A stretch of DNA of 7,868 nucleotides from Candidatus Neomicrothrix sp. UBA4742 (lineage in GTDB: Bacteria; Actinomycetota; Acidimicrobiia; Acidimicrobiales; Acidimicrobilacustridaceae): contig DHIQ01000196.1 in the NCBI GenBank assembly GCA_002403895.1, positions 2,767 through 10,634 on the forward strand. The letters run 5' to 3'. Of this stretch, positions 1 through 7,041 are shown in pieces. Numbering within the stretch: position 1 is the stretch's first letter; the number at the start of each line of letters is the position of its first letter. The notes below the pieces were generated by a model. It was not told the DNA's origin. It saw only the letters and a program-made list of their open reading frames with translations, and did not search any database. A program made the translations under genes and the position numbers.

Positions 1-13
1 GTATAAGAGACAG
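1..13 (+). other. Tn5/Nextera mosaic-end adapter remnant (artefact)
   Basis: The first 13 bases, GTATAAGAGACAG, are identical to the last 13 bases of the 19-bp Tn5 mosaic end used in Nextera/tagmentation libraries. They interrupt the reading frame of the serine hydrolase exactly where its family-conserved HTxGLSGW motif ends. They are best read as untrimmed adapter at a contig end, not as genomic DNA or a genuine transposon. Confidence 0.9.
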
Positions 14-384
14 ATCCAACCCGAGAGCCCGGCCGTGTGTCCGAGGAGATGGCGCACCTCCACGCGCTCCTTGCCGCCGGCGGCGAACTCGGGCCAGTAG
101 CGAGCGACGGGGGCGTCGACGTCGAGCTCCCCGCGATCGGCCAGCACCAGGGCCGACAGCGCCGTCATGGTCTTGGTGGTGGACCACACGTTGGTGATGG
201 TGTCGCGCTCCCACTCCTGGGTGCGGCTCTCGTCGGTGTGCCCGCCCCAGATATCGACCACCAACTCGCCGTCGAGCATGACCGCGGCACAGGCACCCAC
301 GTCGCCGGCATCGTCGAAGTTCTGAGCCAGGGCGTCGCGCACCCCGACGAAGCGCTCGTCCCAGGTGCCGTGGATCTCGACCAT
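14..384 (-). CDS. Serine hydrolase, beta-lactamase/EstB esterase family (N-terminal part only)
   Basis: This is the first 123 codons of a penicillin-binding-protein-like serine hydrolase, related to class C beta-lactamases and EstB-type esterases. Such enzymes use a serine nucleophile on esters or amides; the substrate cannot be told from this part. The SxxK catalytic motif is visible as S68-T-T-K71 within NVWSTTKTM. It is followed by the family-typical [11 protein letters not shown] (about 90-100) and [13 protein letters not shown] (111-123). Full members are around 370-400 residues, so the YxN motif and the C-terminal two thirds lie off the contig. The start is the ATG at 384-382, preceded by AAGGGG at a 5-nt spacing. 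An in-frame-shifted ATG at 389 belongs to a meaningless frame. The gene lies 64 bp downstream of the glycosyltransferase on the same strand, with no obvious functional link. Family assignment is firm; substrate is unknown. Confidence 0.88.
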
Positions 385-434
385 GTCATCCCCTTGGTTG
401 TGCCCCACCGTGTCGCCGCGGCCGGGTGCCCGGG

Positions 435-463
435 ACCCTATCGACCCGTCAGGCCGGTGTCTC
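435..463 (-). promoter_or_regulatory. Possible promoter of the serine hydrolase
   Basis: On the minus strand GAGACA (463-458) and TAGGGT (440-435) are separated by exactly 17 nt, a plausible sigma70-like -35/-10 pair. The -10 fits the actinobacterial TANNNT pattern. It overlaps the end of the glycosyltransferase gene and would start transcription about 44 nt before the hydrolase ATG. This is motif matching only, so the call is weak. Confidence 0.3.
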
Positions 464-1372
464 CAGATCCTGCTGGTGCTCCACCGAGTCGGCCAGGAGC
501 GAGGTCGGCGGGGGCCCGAAGCGCCCCCGCAGGAAGTCCGCCATCCCCCGCAGCCGGCCTCGCGGCGAGAAGATCCACGGGTTGTAGGAGGGCTGGAGCA
601 GCCCCCGGATCAGCTGCTCGACGGCGATGCCGAAGCGGATGAAGGCGTGGTACCGCCCCGAGTGCTCCCGGACCAGCAGCAGCGTGTTGCGGTGCATGAG
701 GTAGTCGGTCACCGGGCTGCCCGAGCGCATCGACGGGTTGCGGACCATCGCCCCGTGGACCAGGCCGACCTCCCACGCCGCGGCCCGGGCCCGTAGCCCG
801 AGGTCGGTCTCCTCGCAGTAGGCGAAGTAGCGCTCGTCGAACAGGCCGATCGCCTCCAGCATCGCCCGGCGGGCGATCAGCAGGGTGCCATGGGGGTAGT
901 CCACCGCCTCCCATCCCGGGGCGGACACCCGCGCCGGCACCGTCATCCCGCCGAAGTACGGATCGAACACGGGCGTCTCGCCGTCGCCCACATCGGCGCA
1001 TGCGAGGCCCGCCCGGGGCCGGGCCGAAGCGGCCATCACCAGGGCGGCCAGGGTGCCCTCGGCGGGGAGGGCGTCATGGGGGGCCAGTCCCACCCACTCC
1101 TCGCCCGCGGCGGCTCCGGCCAGCCAGTGGCGGAAGCCGGCGTTGGCCGCCGGCCCGAACCCGGTGTTGCGGCCCAGCTCGAGCAGCTCGGTCGGCACCG
1201 GCGCGGCCGCCACCACCTCGCGCAGGCGAGCCACCATGGCCGGGGTGGAGCCGTTGTCCACCACCACCAGCCGCACCGGCACACCTTGGTGGCTGAAGGC
1301 CTCGATGGTTGACGCGCAGCGGTCGGCCTGGTTCCAGTGGACCAAGACGACCGTGACCGGCGCGACGCTCAT
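449..1372 (-). CDS. Family 2 glycosyltransferase, WbbL-like
   Basis: This 307-residue protein should transfer a sugar from a nucleotide-sugar donor, probably in cell-wall or exopolysaccharide synthesis at the cytoplasmic face of the membrane. It opens with the GT-A strand VTVVLVHWN (6-14), then VVVDNGS (36-42) for nucleotide binding, and [12 protein letters not shown] (69-80), a signature of rhamnosyltransferase-like GT2 enzymes. The usual metal-binding DxD region appears as APHDALP (97-103). [17 protein letters not shown] (178-194) carries the acidic catalytic-base region. No membrane helix is obvious; residues 245-286 form a C-terminal extension. I chose the ATG at 1372 over the upstream GTG at 1402 because the fold starts right after it, although neither has a strong ribosome binding site. 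It is divergent from the LLM oxidoreductase by 73 bp. The family is secure; donor and acceptor sugars cannot be read from sequence. Confidence 0.88.
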   Translation of the reverse strand: MSVAPVTVVLVHWNQADRCASTIEAFSHQGVPVRLVVVDNGSTPAMVARLREVVAAAPVPTELLELGRNTGFGPAANAGFRHWLAGAAAGEEWVGLAPHDALPAEGTLAALVMAASARPRAGLACADVGDGETPVFDPYFGGMTVPARVSAPGWEAVDYPHGTLLIARRAMLEAIGLFDERYFAYCEETDLGLRARAAAWEVGLVHGAMVRNPSMRSGSPVTDYLMHRNTLLLVREHSGRYHAFIRFGIAVEQLIRGLLQPSYNPWIFSPRGRLRGMADFLRGRFGPPPTSLLADSVEHQQDLETPA

Positions 1373-1433
1373 GTCCCGGAGCCTGCCACGCCTCGCGCCC
1401 ACCAGCGCGCTCTCGCCCCATCGGCGAGGTCGC

Positions 1434-1439
1434 TAACGT
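1434..1439 (+). promoter_or_regulatory. Extended TANNNT -10 box for a leaderless LLM mRNA
   Basis: TAACGT ends six bases before the ATG at 1446, and there is no Shine-Dalgarno at a usable distance (GAGG at 1426-1429 is 16 nt away). That arrangement is typical of leaderless actinobacterial transcripts, in which the start codon is at the transcript 5' end. No convincing -35 is visible. Confidence 0.5.
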
Positions 1440-1445
1440 CCCGGC

Positions 1446-2384
1446 ATGCCCCGTCCCTTCCGCTTCAGCGTGCAGGCCGTCACACCGGCGTCGCGGACCG
1501 AGTGGGCAGAGCTGGCCCGCCGGGTGGAGGACACAGGATTCGCCATGCTGGTGACCGCCGACCATCTGGACGAGACCTTCTCGCCGTTGGCCCCGCTGAT
1601 CAGTGCCGCCGATGCCACCAGCCAGCTCCGTGTCGGCGTACTCGTGCTCAACAACGACTTCCGTCACCCTGCGCTCCTGGCTCGCGAAGCGGCCACCATC
1701 GACCAGCTCACCGATGGGCGCCTCGAGGTCGGCCTCGGCGCCGGCCACTCCCGGCCCGAGTACGAGCACGTCGGCATCCCCTTCGACCCCGCTCCCGTCC
1801 GGGTGGCCCGCCTGGGTGAGTCGGTCTCCATCCTCCGCGCCCTGCTCGACGGGGAGACCGTCACCGTCACCGGCCGCCACTACCGGCTGGCGGGCGAGAC
1901 GTGCAGCCCGCGGCCCCAGCAGCGCCACGTGCCCCTGTTGGTCGGTGGGGGCGGGCGGCGGGTGCTGGCCATCGCCGCACGCCAGGCGGACATCGTCGGA
2001 TTCACCGGGGTGGGCGCGACGAGAGCGGACGGCAACACGCACGAGCCGTCGGGCTTTCCCCCCCGCGTGGTCGACGAGCAGATCCGCTGGGTGCGGGAGC
2101 AGGCCGGTCCGCGGCTGGACGCCCTCGAGATGCATGCCCTGGTGCAAGCGGTGGTGATCGACCGCAACCCCCGAGGCCGGGCGGAGCGGCTGACCACCAG
2201 GCTGTTCCCGTCCTTGACCGTCGAGGACGTGCTCACCACGCCCTACCTGATGGTGGGCACCGTGGATGGCTTGGTCGATCGTCTCCTCGAGCAGCGAGAG
2301 CGGTGGGGGTTCTCGCACTACACGGTGCGGACGGACGCCATCGAGGCGATGGCCCCGGTCGTCGCCCGGTTGGCGGGCCGCTGA
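1446..2384 (+). CDS. LLM-class oxidoreductase, probably F420-dependent
   Basis: This is a 312-residue luciferase-like monooxygenase superfamily enzyme (TIM barrel). Family members use flavin or coenzyme F420 to move a hydride to or from small molecules. The sequence resembles the actinobacterial MSMEG_2516-type group (PFRFSVQ at the N-terminus), for which F420 is the expected cofactor. Visible signatures are TADHLDETFSPLAPL (37-51), the strand-plus-bulge VLVLNNDFRHPALLARE (65-81), GRLEVGLGAGHSRPEY (91-106), the phosphate-binding loop PLLVGGGGRR (163-172) and YLMVGTVD (267-274). It is full length. The ATG is the only sensible start because the barrel's first strand begins within five residues. 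It is divergent from the glycosyltransferase and convergent with the conservon, so it appears to be a single-gene unit ending at the hairpin at 2413-2444. The substrate is unknown, and F420 rather than FMN is an inference from subfamily resemblance. Confidence 0.9.
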   Translation: MPRPFRFSVQAVTPASRTEWAELARRVEDTGFAMLVTADHLDETFSPLAPLISAADATSQLRVGVLVLNNDFRHPALLAREAATIDQLTDGRLEVGLGAGHSRPEYEHVGIPFDPAPVRVARLGESVSILRALLDGETVTVTGRHYRLAGETCSPRPQQRHVPLLVGGGGRRVLAIAARQADIVGFTGVGATRADGNTHEPSGFPPRVVDEQIRWVREQAGPRLDALEMHALVQAVVIDRNPRGRAERLTTRLFPSLTVEDVLTTPYLMVGTVDGLVDRLLEQRERWGFSHYTVRTDAIEAMAPVVARLAGR

Positions 2385-2412
2385 GGAGCCGATGCGCCGG
2401 GGAACCCGGACG

Positions 2413-2444
2413 CGACGACGCGGCCCCGTGGGGCCGCGTCGTCG
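2413..2444. terminator. Bidirectional hairpin terminator between convergent units
   Basis: A perfect 15-bp inverted repeat (CGACGACGCGGCCCC, then its complement) surrounds a 2-base centre, GT. It sits 28 bp after the LLM stop codon and 27 bp after the cvnD stop on the other strand, so it can serve both converging units. There is no T-tract on either side, as is common for high-GC actinobacterial terminators. Confidence 0.8.
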
Positions 2445-2471
2445 AGCTCGATGCGGTGCGGGCTACGGGTG

Positions 2472-3086
2472 CTAGGCGCCCGAGGATGCCCGGACCAGCG
2501 CGTGCTGCACCAGTTCCAGCAGCGCCATCTTGGTGGCGGACCGGTCCCTGGCGTCGGTGGTGGTCATGGGCACGTCCTGCGGCACGCCGAGCGCCTCGCG
2601 GACGTCTTCCAGCGAGTGCTGCTGCTTTCCGTGGAAGAGGTTCACGGCGACGATGAAGGGCACGCCCTGCGTCTCCATGTAGTCCACCGCGGGGAAACAG
2701 TCAGCCAGTCGACTGGTGTCCACCAACACGACCGCGCCGATGGCCCCTCGTACCAGGTCGTCCCACATGAAGCGGAACCGGTCCTGTCCGGGGGTGCCGA
2801 ACAGGTAAAGGATGAGGTCGGATCCGAGCGTGATGCGGCCGAAGTCCATGGCCACCGTGGTCGACGTCTTGCCGGTGTTGGTGCCACCGGTCTCGTCGAT
2901 ACCCTCGGCCACCTTGGTCATGGCTGCCTCGGTCGTCAAGGGGGCGATCTCGGAGATGGAGCCCACGAACGTGGTCTTCCCCACCGCGAAGCCACCGGCG
3001 ACGATGATCTTTACCGGGAGGGGAACGCCCTCTTCTTCCGGTTCGGTTTCGGCTGAGGCCGGAGCCTCAGAGCGCTTGAAGGCCAT
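2472..3086 (-). CDS. cvnD: Conservon GTP-binding protein CvnD (MglA-like small GTPase)
   Basis: This 204-residue protein is the small GTPase of the conservon. Related Streptomyces CvnD proteins bind and hydrolyse GTP and associate with the CvnA/B/C complex. An acidic, probably flexible N-terminus (1-22) precedes VKIIVAGGFAVGKTTF (25-40), whose P-loop is G31 to T38. The switch region holds TSTTVAMDFGRI (74-85), and LYLFGTPGQDRF (93-104) is the G3 region in the form typical of this family. VAVNLFHG (147-154) replaces the usual NKxD, and DARDRSATKMALLELVQHAL closes the fold. There is no lipidation motif. The ATG at 3086 is preceded by AAGGG and overlaps the end of cvnC by 20 bp, pointing to translational coupling. 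One oddity is that residues 67-74 (GGTNTGKT) also fit the Walker A pattern, which I would not expect there. It is the last gene of the operon; a hairpin terminator follows. Confidence 0.93.
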   Translation of the reverse strand: MAFKRSEAPASAETEPEEEGVPLPVKIIVAGGFAVGKTTFVGSISEIAPLTTEAAMTKVAEGIDETGGTNTGKTSTTVAMDFGRITLGSDLILYLFGTPGQDRFRFMWDDLVRGAIGAVVLVDTSRLADCFPAVDYMETQGVPFIVAVNLFHGKQQHSLEDVREALGVPQDVPMTTTDARDRSATKMALLELVQHALVRASSGA

Positions 3087-3444
3087 CGAGCACCCTTTCG
3101 AGCAGTTTCAGGTCTGGACGGGCAGCGCCCGTCTTGGCGTGTTGCGGCTTGTAACTGGTGAGCAGACCCTGTTCGGACATGTCGCCGACGAGAACGCGGG
3201 CGACACCGAGGGGGATCTTGACGTGGGCCGAGATCTCGGCGATCGAGATCGGGCTATTGCACAACGAGATGATCTGCTTGCGCTCGAGAGCGAGCCTCGG
3301 CGTAGCGGACACCCCTTGCGGGGTGACCTTCACGAGGGTCTCGAGCGGGAGATCGACGGACGAGCGCGTCCGACCCTGGGTGATCACGTACGAACGTACG
3401 CGAAGCACCGGGCGGTTTTCGTCGAGCTCGTCGTCGATGTTCAT
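3067..3444 (-). CDS. cvnC: Conservon protein CvnC (DUF742)
   Basis: This is a 125-residue DUF742 protein, the third conservon component. Its exact biochemical role is unsettled; in Streptomyces it belongs to the membrane-proximal complex with the sensor kinase and GTPase. The family hallmark VRSYVITQGRTRS (16-28) is near the N-terminus. A second conserved block, LERKQIISLCNSPISIAEISAHVKIPLGVARVLVGDMSEQGLL (residues 53-95), has the pattern of a winged-helix-like domain, read in two parts: the IAEISAHV helix and the GVARVLVGDM helix. The length is normal for the family. The ATG overlaps the cvnB stop in an ATGA arrangement, and no clear ribosome binding site precedes it, so translation is probably coupled to cvnB. 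DNA binding is possible from the fold but is not implied by what is known of the family. Confidence 0.92.
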   Translation of the reverse strand: MNIDDELDENRPVLRVRSYVITQGRTRSSVDLPLETLVKVTPQGVSATPRLALERKQIISLCNSPISIAEISAHVKIPLGVARVLVGDMSEQGLLTSYKPQHAKTGAARPDLKLLERVLDGLQAL

Positions 3445-3860
3445 CGCGGAAGCGCGGCCTGCAACTCAGCCCGAAGCTCGGGCGTAAGGACGTTGCCGGC
3501 CTTCTCGACCAGGACGGCCATCTCGTAGCCCACCAAGCCGACATCGCACTCGGCCGTGGCCACACAGGCCAGACACGAGCCGTCGCTGATGCCGGTCACG
3601 AAGAGGAAGGCGTTCTCCATCTCGATGATGACCTCGTTCACCGCACCGCCGCCGAAGCGACCGGCGGCGCCGTAGGCCAGGCCGATGAGGCCCGACGACA
3701 CGGCGGCGAAGCGGTCAGCGGCATCACGGTCGAGGCCGGACGACGTGGCGATGGGCAAGCCGTCTGACGACACCACGACGGCCTCGTTGACGCCGGGCAC
3801 ACGCTCGGCGAAGTTCTGCACCAGCCAGTTCAGGTTCCTGGCTTCGGAGCTGAGTTCCAT
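3441..3860 (-). CDS. cvnB: Conservon protein CvnB (roadblock/LC7 domain)
   Basis: This 139-residue protein is a single roadblock/LC7 domain, the fold of MglB, which acts on MglA-type GTPases. CvnB is thus the likely dimeric regulator or adaptor of CvnD. Characteristic segments are LNWLVQNFAERVPGVNEAVVVSSDGLPIA (residues 10-38), DAADRFAAVSSGLIGLA (46-62) and DVGLVGYEMAVLVEKAG (106-122). Three cysteines (96, 99, 105) lie close together in the central sheet region. The frame is open for another 29 codons upstream, but the ATG at 3860 is the start because AGGAAGAG lies 5 nt before it and the family alignment begins there. The gene follows cvnA after 87 bp and overlaps cvnC by 4 bp. Confidence 0.94.
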   Translation of the reverse strand: MELSSEARNLNWLVQNFAERVPGVNEAVVVSSDGLPIATSSGLDRDAADRFAAVSSGLIGLAYGAAGRFGGGAVNEVIIEMENAFLFVTGISDGSCLACVATAECDVGLVGYEMAVLVEKAGNVLTPELRAELQAALPR

Positions 3861-3865
3861 GGTTT

Positions 3866-3873
3866 CTCTTCCT
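3866..3873 (-). promoter_or_regulatory. Ribosome binding site fixing the cvnB start
   Basis: On the minus strand AGGAAGAG ends 5 nt before the ATG at 3860, with GGAGG a little further upstream. It rules out the longer open frame reaching back into the cvnA-cvnB spacer. Confidence 0.7.
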
Positions 3874-3925
3874 GTCCTCCGGTTGGCGTTCAGGCGGTTG
3901 TGGTCTGGGATCGGTCGACCTGGGA

Positions 3926-3945
3926 GGCTGGCCCGAGGGCCGGCC
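3926..3945 (-). other. Intercistronic hairpin just after the cvnA stop
   Basis: Two nucleotides after the cvnA stop codon the transcript can fold into GGC-C-GGCC, a CUCG loop, then GGCC-A-GCC (seven pairs around one C/A mismatch). It has no U-tract. It could attenuate, stabilise or define processing between cvnA and cvnBCD. No experiment supports any of these here. Confidence 0.4.
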
Positions 3946-3947
3946 AA

Positions 3948-6767
3948 TCAGGACTCGTTCGTGTCGCTAGTGCTCTCATCGGCTCCCCCGCGACCCTTGT
4001 TGAGGCCGGAGCGGTATCGGGACAACATCTTGCGGACTTCCTCAGGCGATCGTTGGCTGGCGCCTGTGCCCCGGGCCGCCATGAGCGGCATCCCACCACC
4101 GGTGGCGTCCTCGGAACGCTTCTTGGGCGTGCGTCGCACCAGGCCAGCTGCGGTGAGCTCCGCAGGCCCCTCGGGAGCGGACGCCGCCGCCACCGTGGGA
4201 GCTTCCTCAGCCGCAATCGAAGGGGCGCCGTCGAGGACGGGCGGGGTGATCTCGCCGACCGAAGGGGCCGAGCCGAACGCTCCGGGCACGCTGTCGTCAT
4301 CGGAGAGGGTCCCCGCCGGCTCGGTCGGCGCCGAGCCGGGCACACCCTCGACCGGACCGGGAGCCAACTCGTCACTGACCAGCGACTGCAGGCCCCGCTC
4401 GAAGTCGTCACCCCCGGGCACGGCGTCCAGGTAGGACGACGGCTCTTCGTCGAGGTCTTCCTCGACGAGTTCGTCGGCTTCGATCTCGGGGACGGTCTCG
4501 TCCTCGCTGATCGTGAGTTCGGGCTCGGCCTCCAGGGCACGGACCTCGTCCTCGAAGTCCGCCCGGGCCAACGTCTCCTCGAACTCCTCGAGCTCGAGGC
4601 CCCGGCCGGCAGCGCCGTCGGCTTCGACGGCAGCGTCGGTCTCGGGGTCGACTACCACCACGTCGACCGGCGGGGCCGCGGGCTCATCGGCGACGGGCGC
4701 CGGGGCCACCATGGGCTGACCGTCGATGCTGACCAGATCACCCGGCAGGGTGACGAGCGCACTCACGCCGCCCGAAGGGGAGGCGGTGAGCTTGACCGCG
4801 ACGCCGAAGCGGGCGGCCAGACGACCGATGACGATGAAGCCCAGCGAGCGGCTCAGGGCCAGGCCGACGAGCGGCGGACGAGCCAGCTGATTGTTGGCCT
4901 CGGACAGCTGATCGGCACTCATGCCGATGCCCTGATCGCTGACCGACAGGGTGTAGCCGGTCTCGGAGCGATGACCCACGATCTCCACCGTCGTGTCCGG
5001 CGGCGAGAAATGGGTGGCGTTCTCCATGAGCTCGGAGAGCAGGTGGGCCAGGTCGACGGCGACGTTGCCGCCCACGGTCACCTCGTCGAGGGCCAGCAGC
5101 GAGATCCGGGCGAAGTCCTCGACCTCGCCGATGGCCACGCGGACCACGTCGGCGAGCGCAACCGGGCGCCCACGGCGACGGGGCGGCTCGGCGCCGGCCA
5201 GCACCAGCAGCGACTCAGCGTTGCGTCGCATGCGGGTGGCGAGATGGTCCAGCTTGAACAGGTTGTCGAGCTGGTCGGGGTCTTCCTCGTTTGCCTCGAG
5301 CTGATCGATGAACTCGATCTGGCGGTCGAGGAGCGTCTGGTTGCGACGGGCCAGGTTGATGAAGATGTCACCGATGCCCTTGCGGAGCAGAGCACCCTGC
5401 TCCTCGGCCACCTCGACCGTCACGTGCTGGATGGAGTTGAAGGCGTCGGCCAGCTGGCCGATCTCGTCCTTCGAGTTGATGTCGATGGCGGTCAGCGTCT
5501 CGCTGAGCGGAGCGCTGGCCTCGTCCGGGTTCCGCAGCCGCTCGACCAGGGCCGGCAGCTTGTCGGTGGACAGCGTGTAAGCGGCGGTGGTCAGCTTCTT
5601 CAGCGGCACCGTGACAGCCCGGGCCACATAGAAGGCGGCGATGAGGGCGATGGCGATGGCGGCGATGGCGAAGACCAGGTAGAGCGTGGCGGCCTGCTGA
5701 GCGTCGGACCTCAGCTTCGTGGCATTGGCCAACACGTTGCCGATGATCTGGTCACCGGCGCTCTTGAGCGACGAGCCCTGGTCGAGAGCAGCGGCGACGA
5801 CGCCGGTCGCGCCTTCGGTGCTCAGCGCGTCGTACTTGCCCGTCTGGGGGTTCACGGCCAGCTTGGGCGACCAGGGGACGAAGCCACCATCGGTGGGCAC
5901 GGCGTTGGAGGCATCGAGGCGGGCCGGGGCGACGGTGCCGGTCTCGATGACCTGCTTTTCGACGGTGGCAAAGCTCTTCGCAGCGGTGGCAGTCCGGAGG
6001 TACTGCTTCTGGGTGCTGTCGGCGGCCTGGTTGTAGATCGTCGTCTGCTGCGCGACGTCGGAGGTGGCCGCCATGATCTTGTTGTAAATGTCGCATCCGC
6101 TGGTGGGGTTCACGCAGGCGGTGGCGTCGGGGCGATCCTTCGTGGGCCATGTCGCGGGGAAGTACCCGACCTGTGAGACAGCCACCAGCAGGGCGGCCTC
6201 ATTGGCCTGCGTGTAGTTGAGGCGGTTCAGGTTGGCGAAGGTGTTGAGGCCGCGGGCCAGCTCCGGGTCGTTGGTGGCCTGGGCGACGGCGGTGTCCAGA
6301 TCGGACAGGGCCTTCGAGATGTCGGAGTACTGCTTGACCGCGGTCTGCGTCTCGGTCTCGACCCCGTCGACGGAGCGACGCTGGGTGTCGAGGGTCTTGA
6401 GCCGGCCGTCCACCGCGACGACGGCCGTCTTCAGGTCCTCGGAGTCCTTGGCCGGGTTGATCTTGGCGATGGCCGCTTGGTAGTCCTGGCGGGCCTGGTC
6501 GGTCTTGGCCCGCTGCGCGTCCTTCTCTGCAGCCCACTTGGTGCCGCCCGACGCCATGTAGGCCGCCGAGTAATAGGCCTCGGCCTGTAGCTCCTGAGCC
6601 AGCTTGGCGTCGGTCTGAGCCATTTCCGCCAGTTGCTCGACGCGCTGGGCGCTGCTGGCAACCGCCAGGCGCTGGCCGACCCCGATGCTGGCCAGGATGA
6701 CCAGCACGACCAGAGGTGCCGCCAACACGGCGAACAGCTTGGTTCCGACCTTCATGTTCTTGAGCAT
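3948..6767 (-). CDS. cvnA: Conservon sensor histidine kinase CvnA (nitrate/nitrite-sensor-like)
   Basis: This 939-residue membrane sensor kinase starts the conservon. Numbering is from the ATG at 6767, which has GAGG 6 nt upstream; a GTG at 6770 would add one residue. A membrane helix (about 10-33) and a second (about 361-384) bracket a 327-residue extracytoplasmic sensor. Its first part (YYSAAYMASGGTKWAAEKDA, 65-84) resembles the NIT nitrate/nitrite-sensing domain, although the ligand is unproven. A HAMP linker (about 380-450) follows. The likely phosphoacceptor is H508 in KLDHLATRMRR. The ATPase domain has the N box SELMENATHFSPP (N583) and the G1 box SDQGIGMS (D611, G613, G615). Residues 690-880 are acidic and Pro/Ala-rich, probably disordered. 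The tail ends in a basic segment typical of this family, SPEEVRKMLSRYR then SGLNKGR (907-926). C218 and C225 are the only cysteines. No response regulator is adjacent, as usual for conservons, where signalling is thought to pass to CvnB/C/D. Confidence 0.92.
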   Translation of the reverse strand: MLKNMKVGTKLFAVLAAPLVVLVILASIGVGQRLAVASSAQRVEQLAEMAQTDAKLAQELQAEAYYSAAYMASGGTKWAAEKDAQRAKTDQARQDYQAAIAKINPAKDSEDLKTAVVAVDGRLKTLDTQRRSVDGVETETQTAVKQYSDISKALSDLDTAVAQATNDPELARGLNTFANLNRLNYTQANEAALLVAVSQVGYFPATWPTKDRPDATACVNPTSGCDIYNKIMAATSDVAQQTTIYNQAADSTQKQYLRTATAAKSFATVEKQVIETGTVAPARLDASNAVPTDGGFVPWSPKLAVNPQTGKYDALSTEGATGVVAAALDQGSSLKSAGDQIIGNVLANATKLRSDAQQAATLYLVFAIAAIAIALIAAFYVARAVTVPLKKLTTAAYTLSTDKLPALVERLRNPDEASAPLSETLTAIDINSKDEIGQLADAFNSIQHVTVEVAEEQGALLRKGIGDIFINLARRNQTLLDRQIEFIDQLEANEEDPDQLDNLFKLDHLATRMRRNAESLLVLAGAEPPRRRGRPVALADVVRVAIGEVEDFARISLLALDEVTVGGNVAVDLAHLLSELMENATHFSPPDTTVEIVGHRSETGYTLSVSDQGIGMSADQLSEANNQLARPPLVGLALSRSLGFIVIGRLAARFGVAVKLTASPSGGVSALVTLPGDLVSIDGQPMVAPAPVADEPAAPPVDVVVVDPETDAAVEADGAAGRGLELEEFEETLARADFEDEVRALEAEPELTISEDETVPEIEADELVEEDLDEEPSSYLDAVPGGDDFERGLQSLVSDELAPGPVEGVPGSAPTEPAGTLSDDDSVPGAFGSAPSVGEITPPVLDGAPSIAAEEAPTVAAASAPEGPAELTAAGLVRRTPKKRSEDATGGGMPLMAARGTGASQRSPEEVRKMLSRYRSGLNKGRGGADESTSDTNES

Positions 6768-6802
6768 CACTGGCCTCGGGTCTGGTTGATCGACACGATG
6801 TC

Positions 6803-6824
6803 TTGCCCTTCGTATTGCCCTTCG
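6803..6824. repeat. Tandem 10-bp direct repeat in the cvnA leader
   Basis: TTGCCCTTCG occurs twice with a TA spacer (6803-6812 and 6815-6824), a 12-bp period close to one helical turn. It lies 36-57 bp upstream of the cvnA ATG. It may be an activator binding site or chance; nothing distinguishes these from the sequence alone. Confidence 0.45.
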
Positions 6825-7041
6825 AGAGCGAGCAGGGAGCGAATCGGTCCCCGCTGAAGTCCTGATTCAATCGACCGTCTCGGTCCTCACTTGAGCTGTC
6901 CTGAACGAATTCCCCCAACGCGGGTCATATGGCCTATCCGCCGCGCAGCTCTCGGGTGATGACGCGCCAACCCGACGTCGTCCCGCAGCCCAGAACTCCC
7001 GGCCGCACCGACCGGGGCCACCCCATGCCACCCGAAATCGT

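Noticed and set aside
1..13. Transposon end / mobile element
   Set aside because: The sequence is the synthetic mosaic end of library kits, with no transposase and no target duplication.
37..642. 201-codon plus-strand frame at the left edge
   Set aside because: It is antisense to the serine hydrolase and glycosyltransferase, both of which show clear family motifs.
1074..2318. 414-codon open frame on the minus strand
   Set aside because: It spans the divergent region and runs antisense to the LLM gene and out of frame in the glycosyltransferase. Its composition is low-complexity and no family is recognisable.
2391..2475. Short Arg-rich frame after the LLM stop, with GAGGAG just upstream
   Set aside because: It is translated straight through the perfect terminator hairpin, and the spacing to the ATG is only 2 nt.
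3900..6176. 758-codon open frame on the plus strand
   Set aside because: It lies antisense to cvnA, and its Gly/Arg/Val/Asp-rich translation has no recognisable domain. Long antisense frames are expected in high-GC genes.
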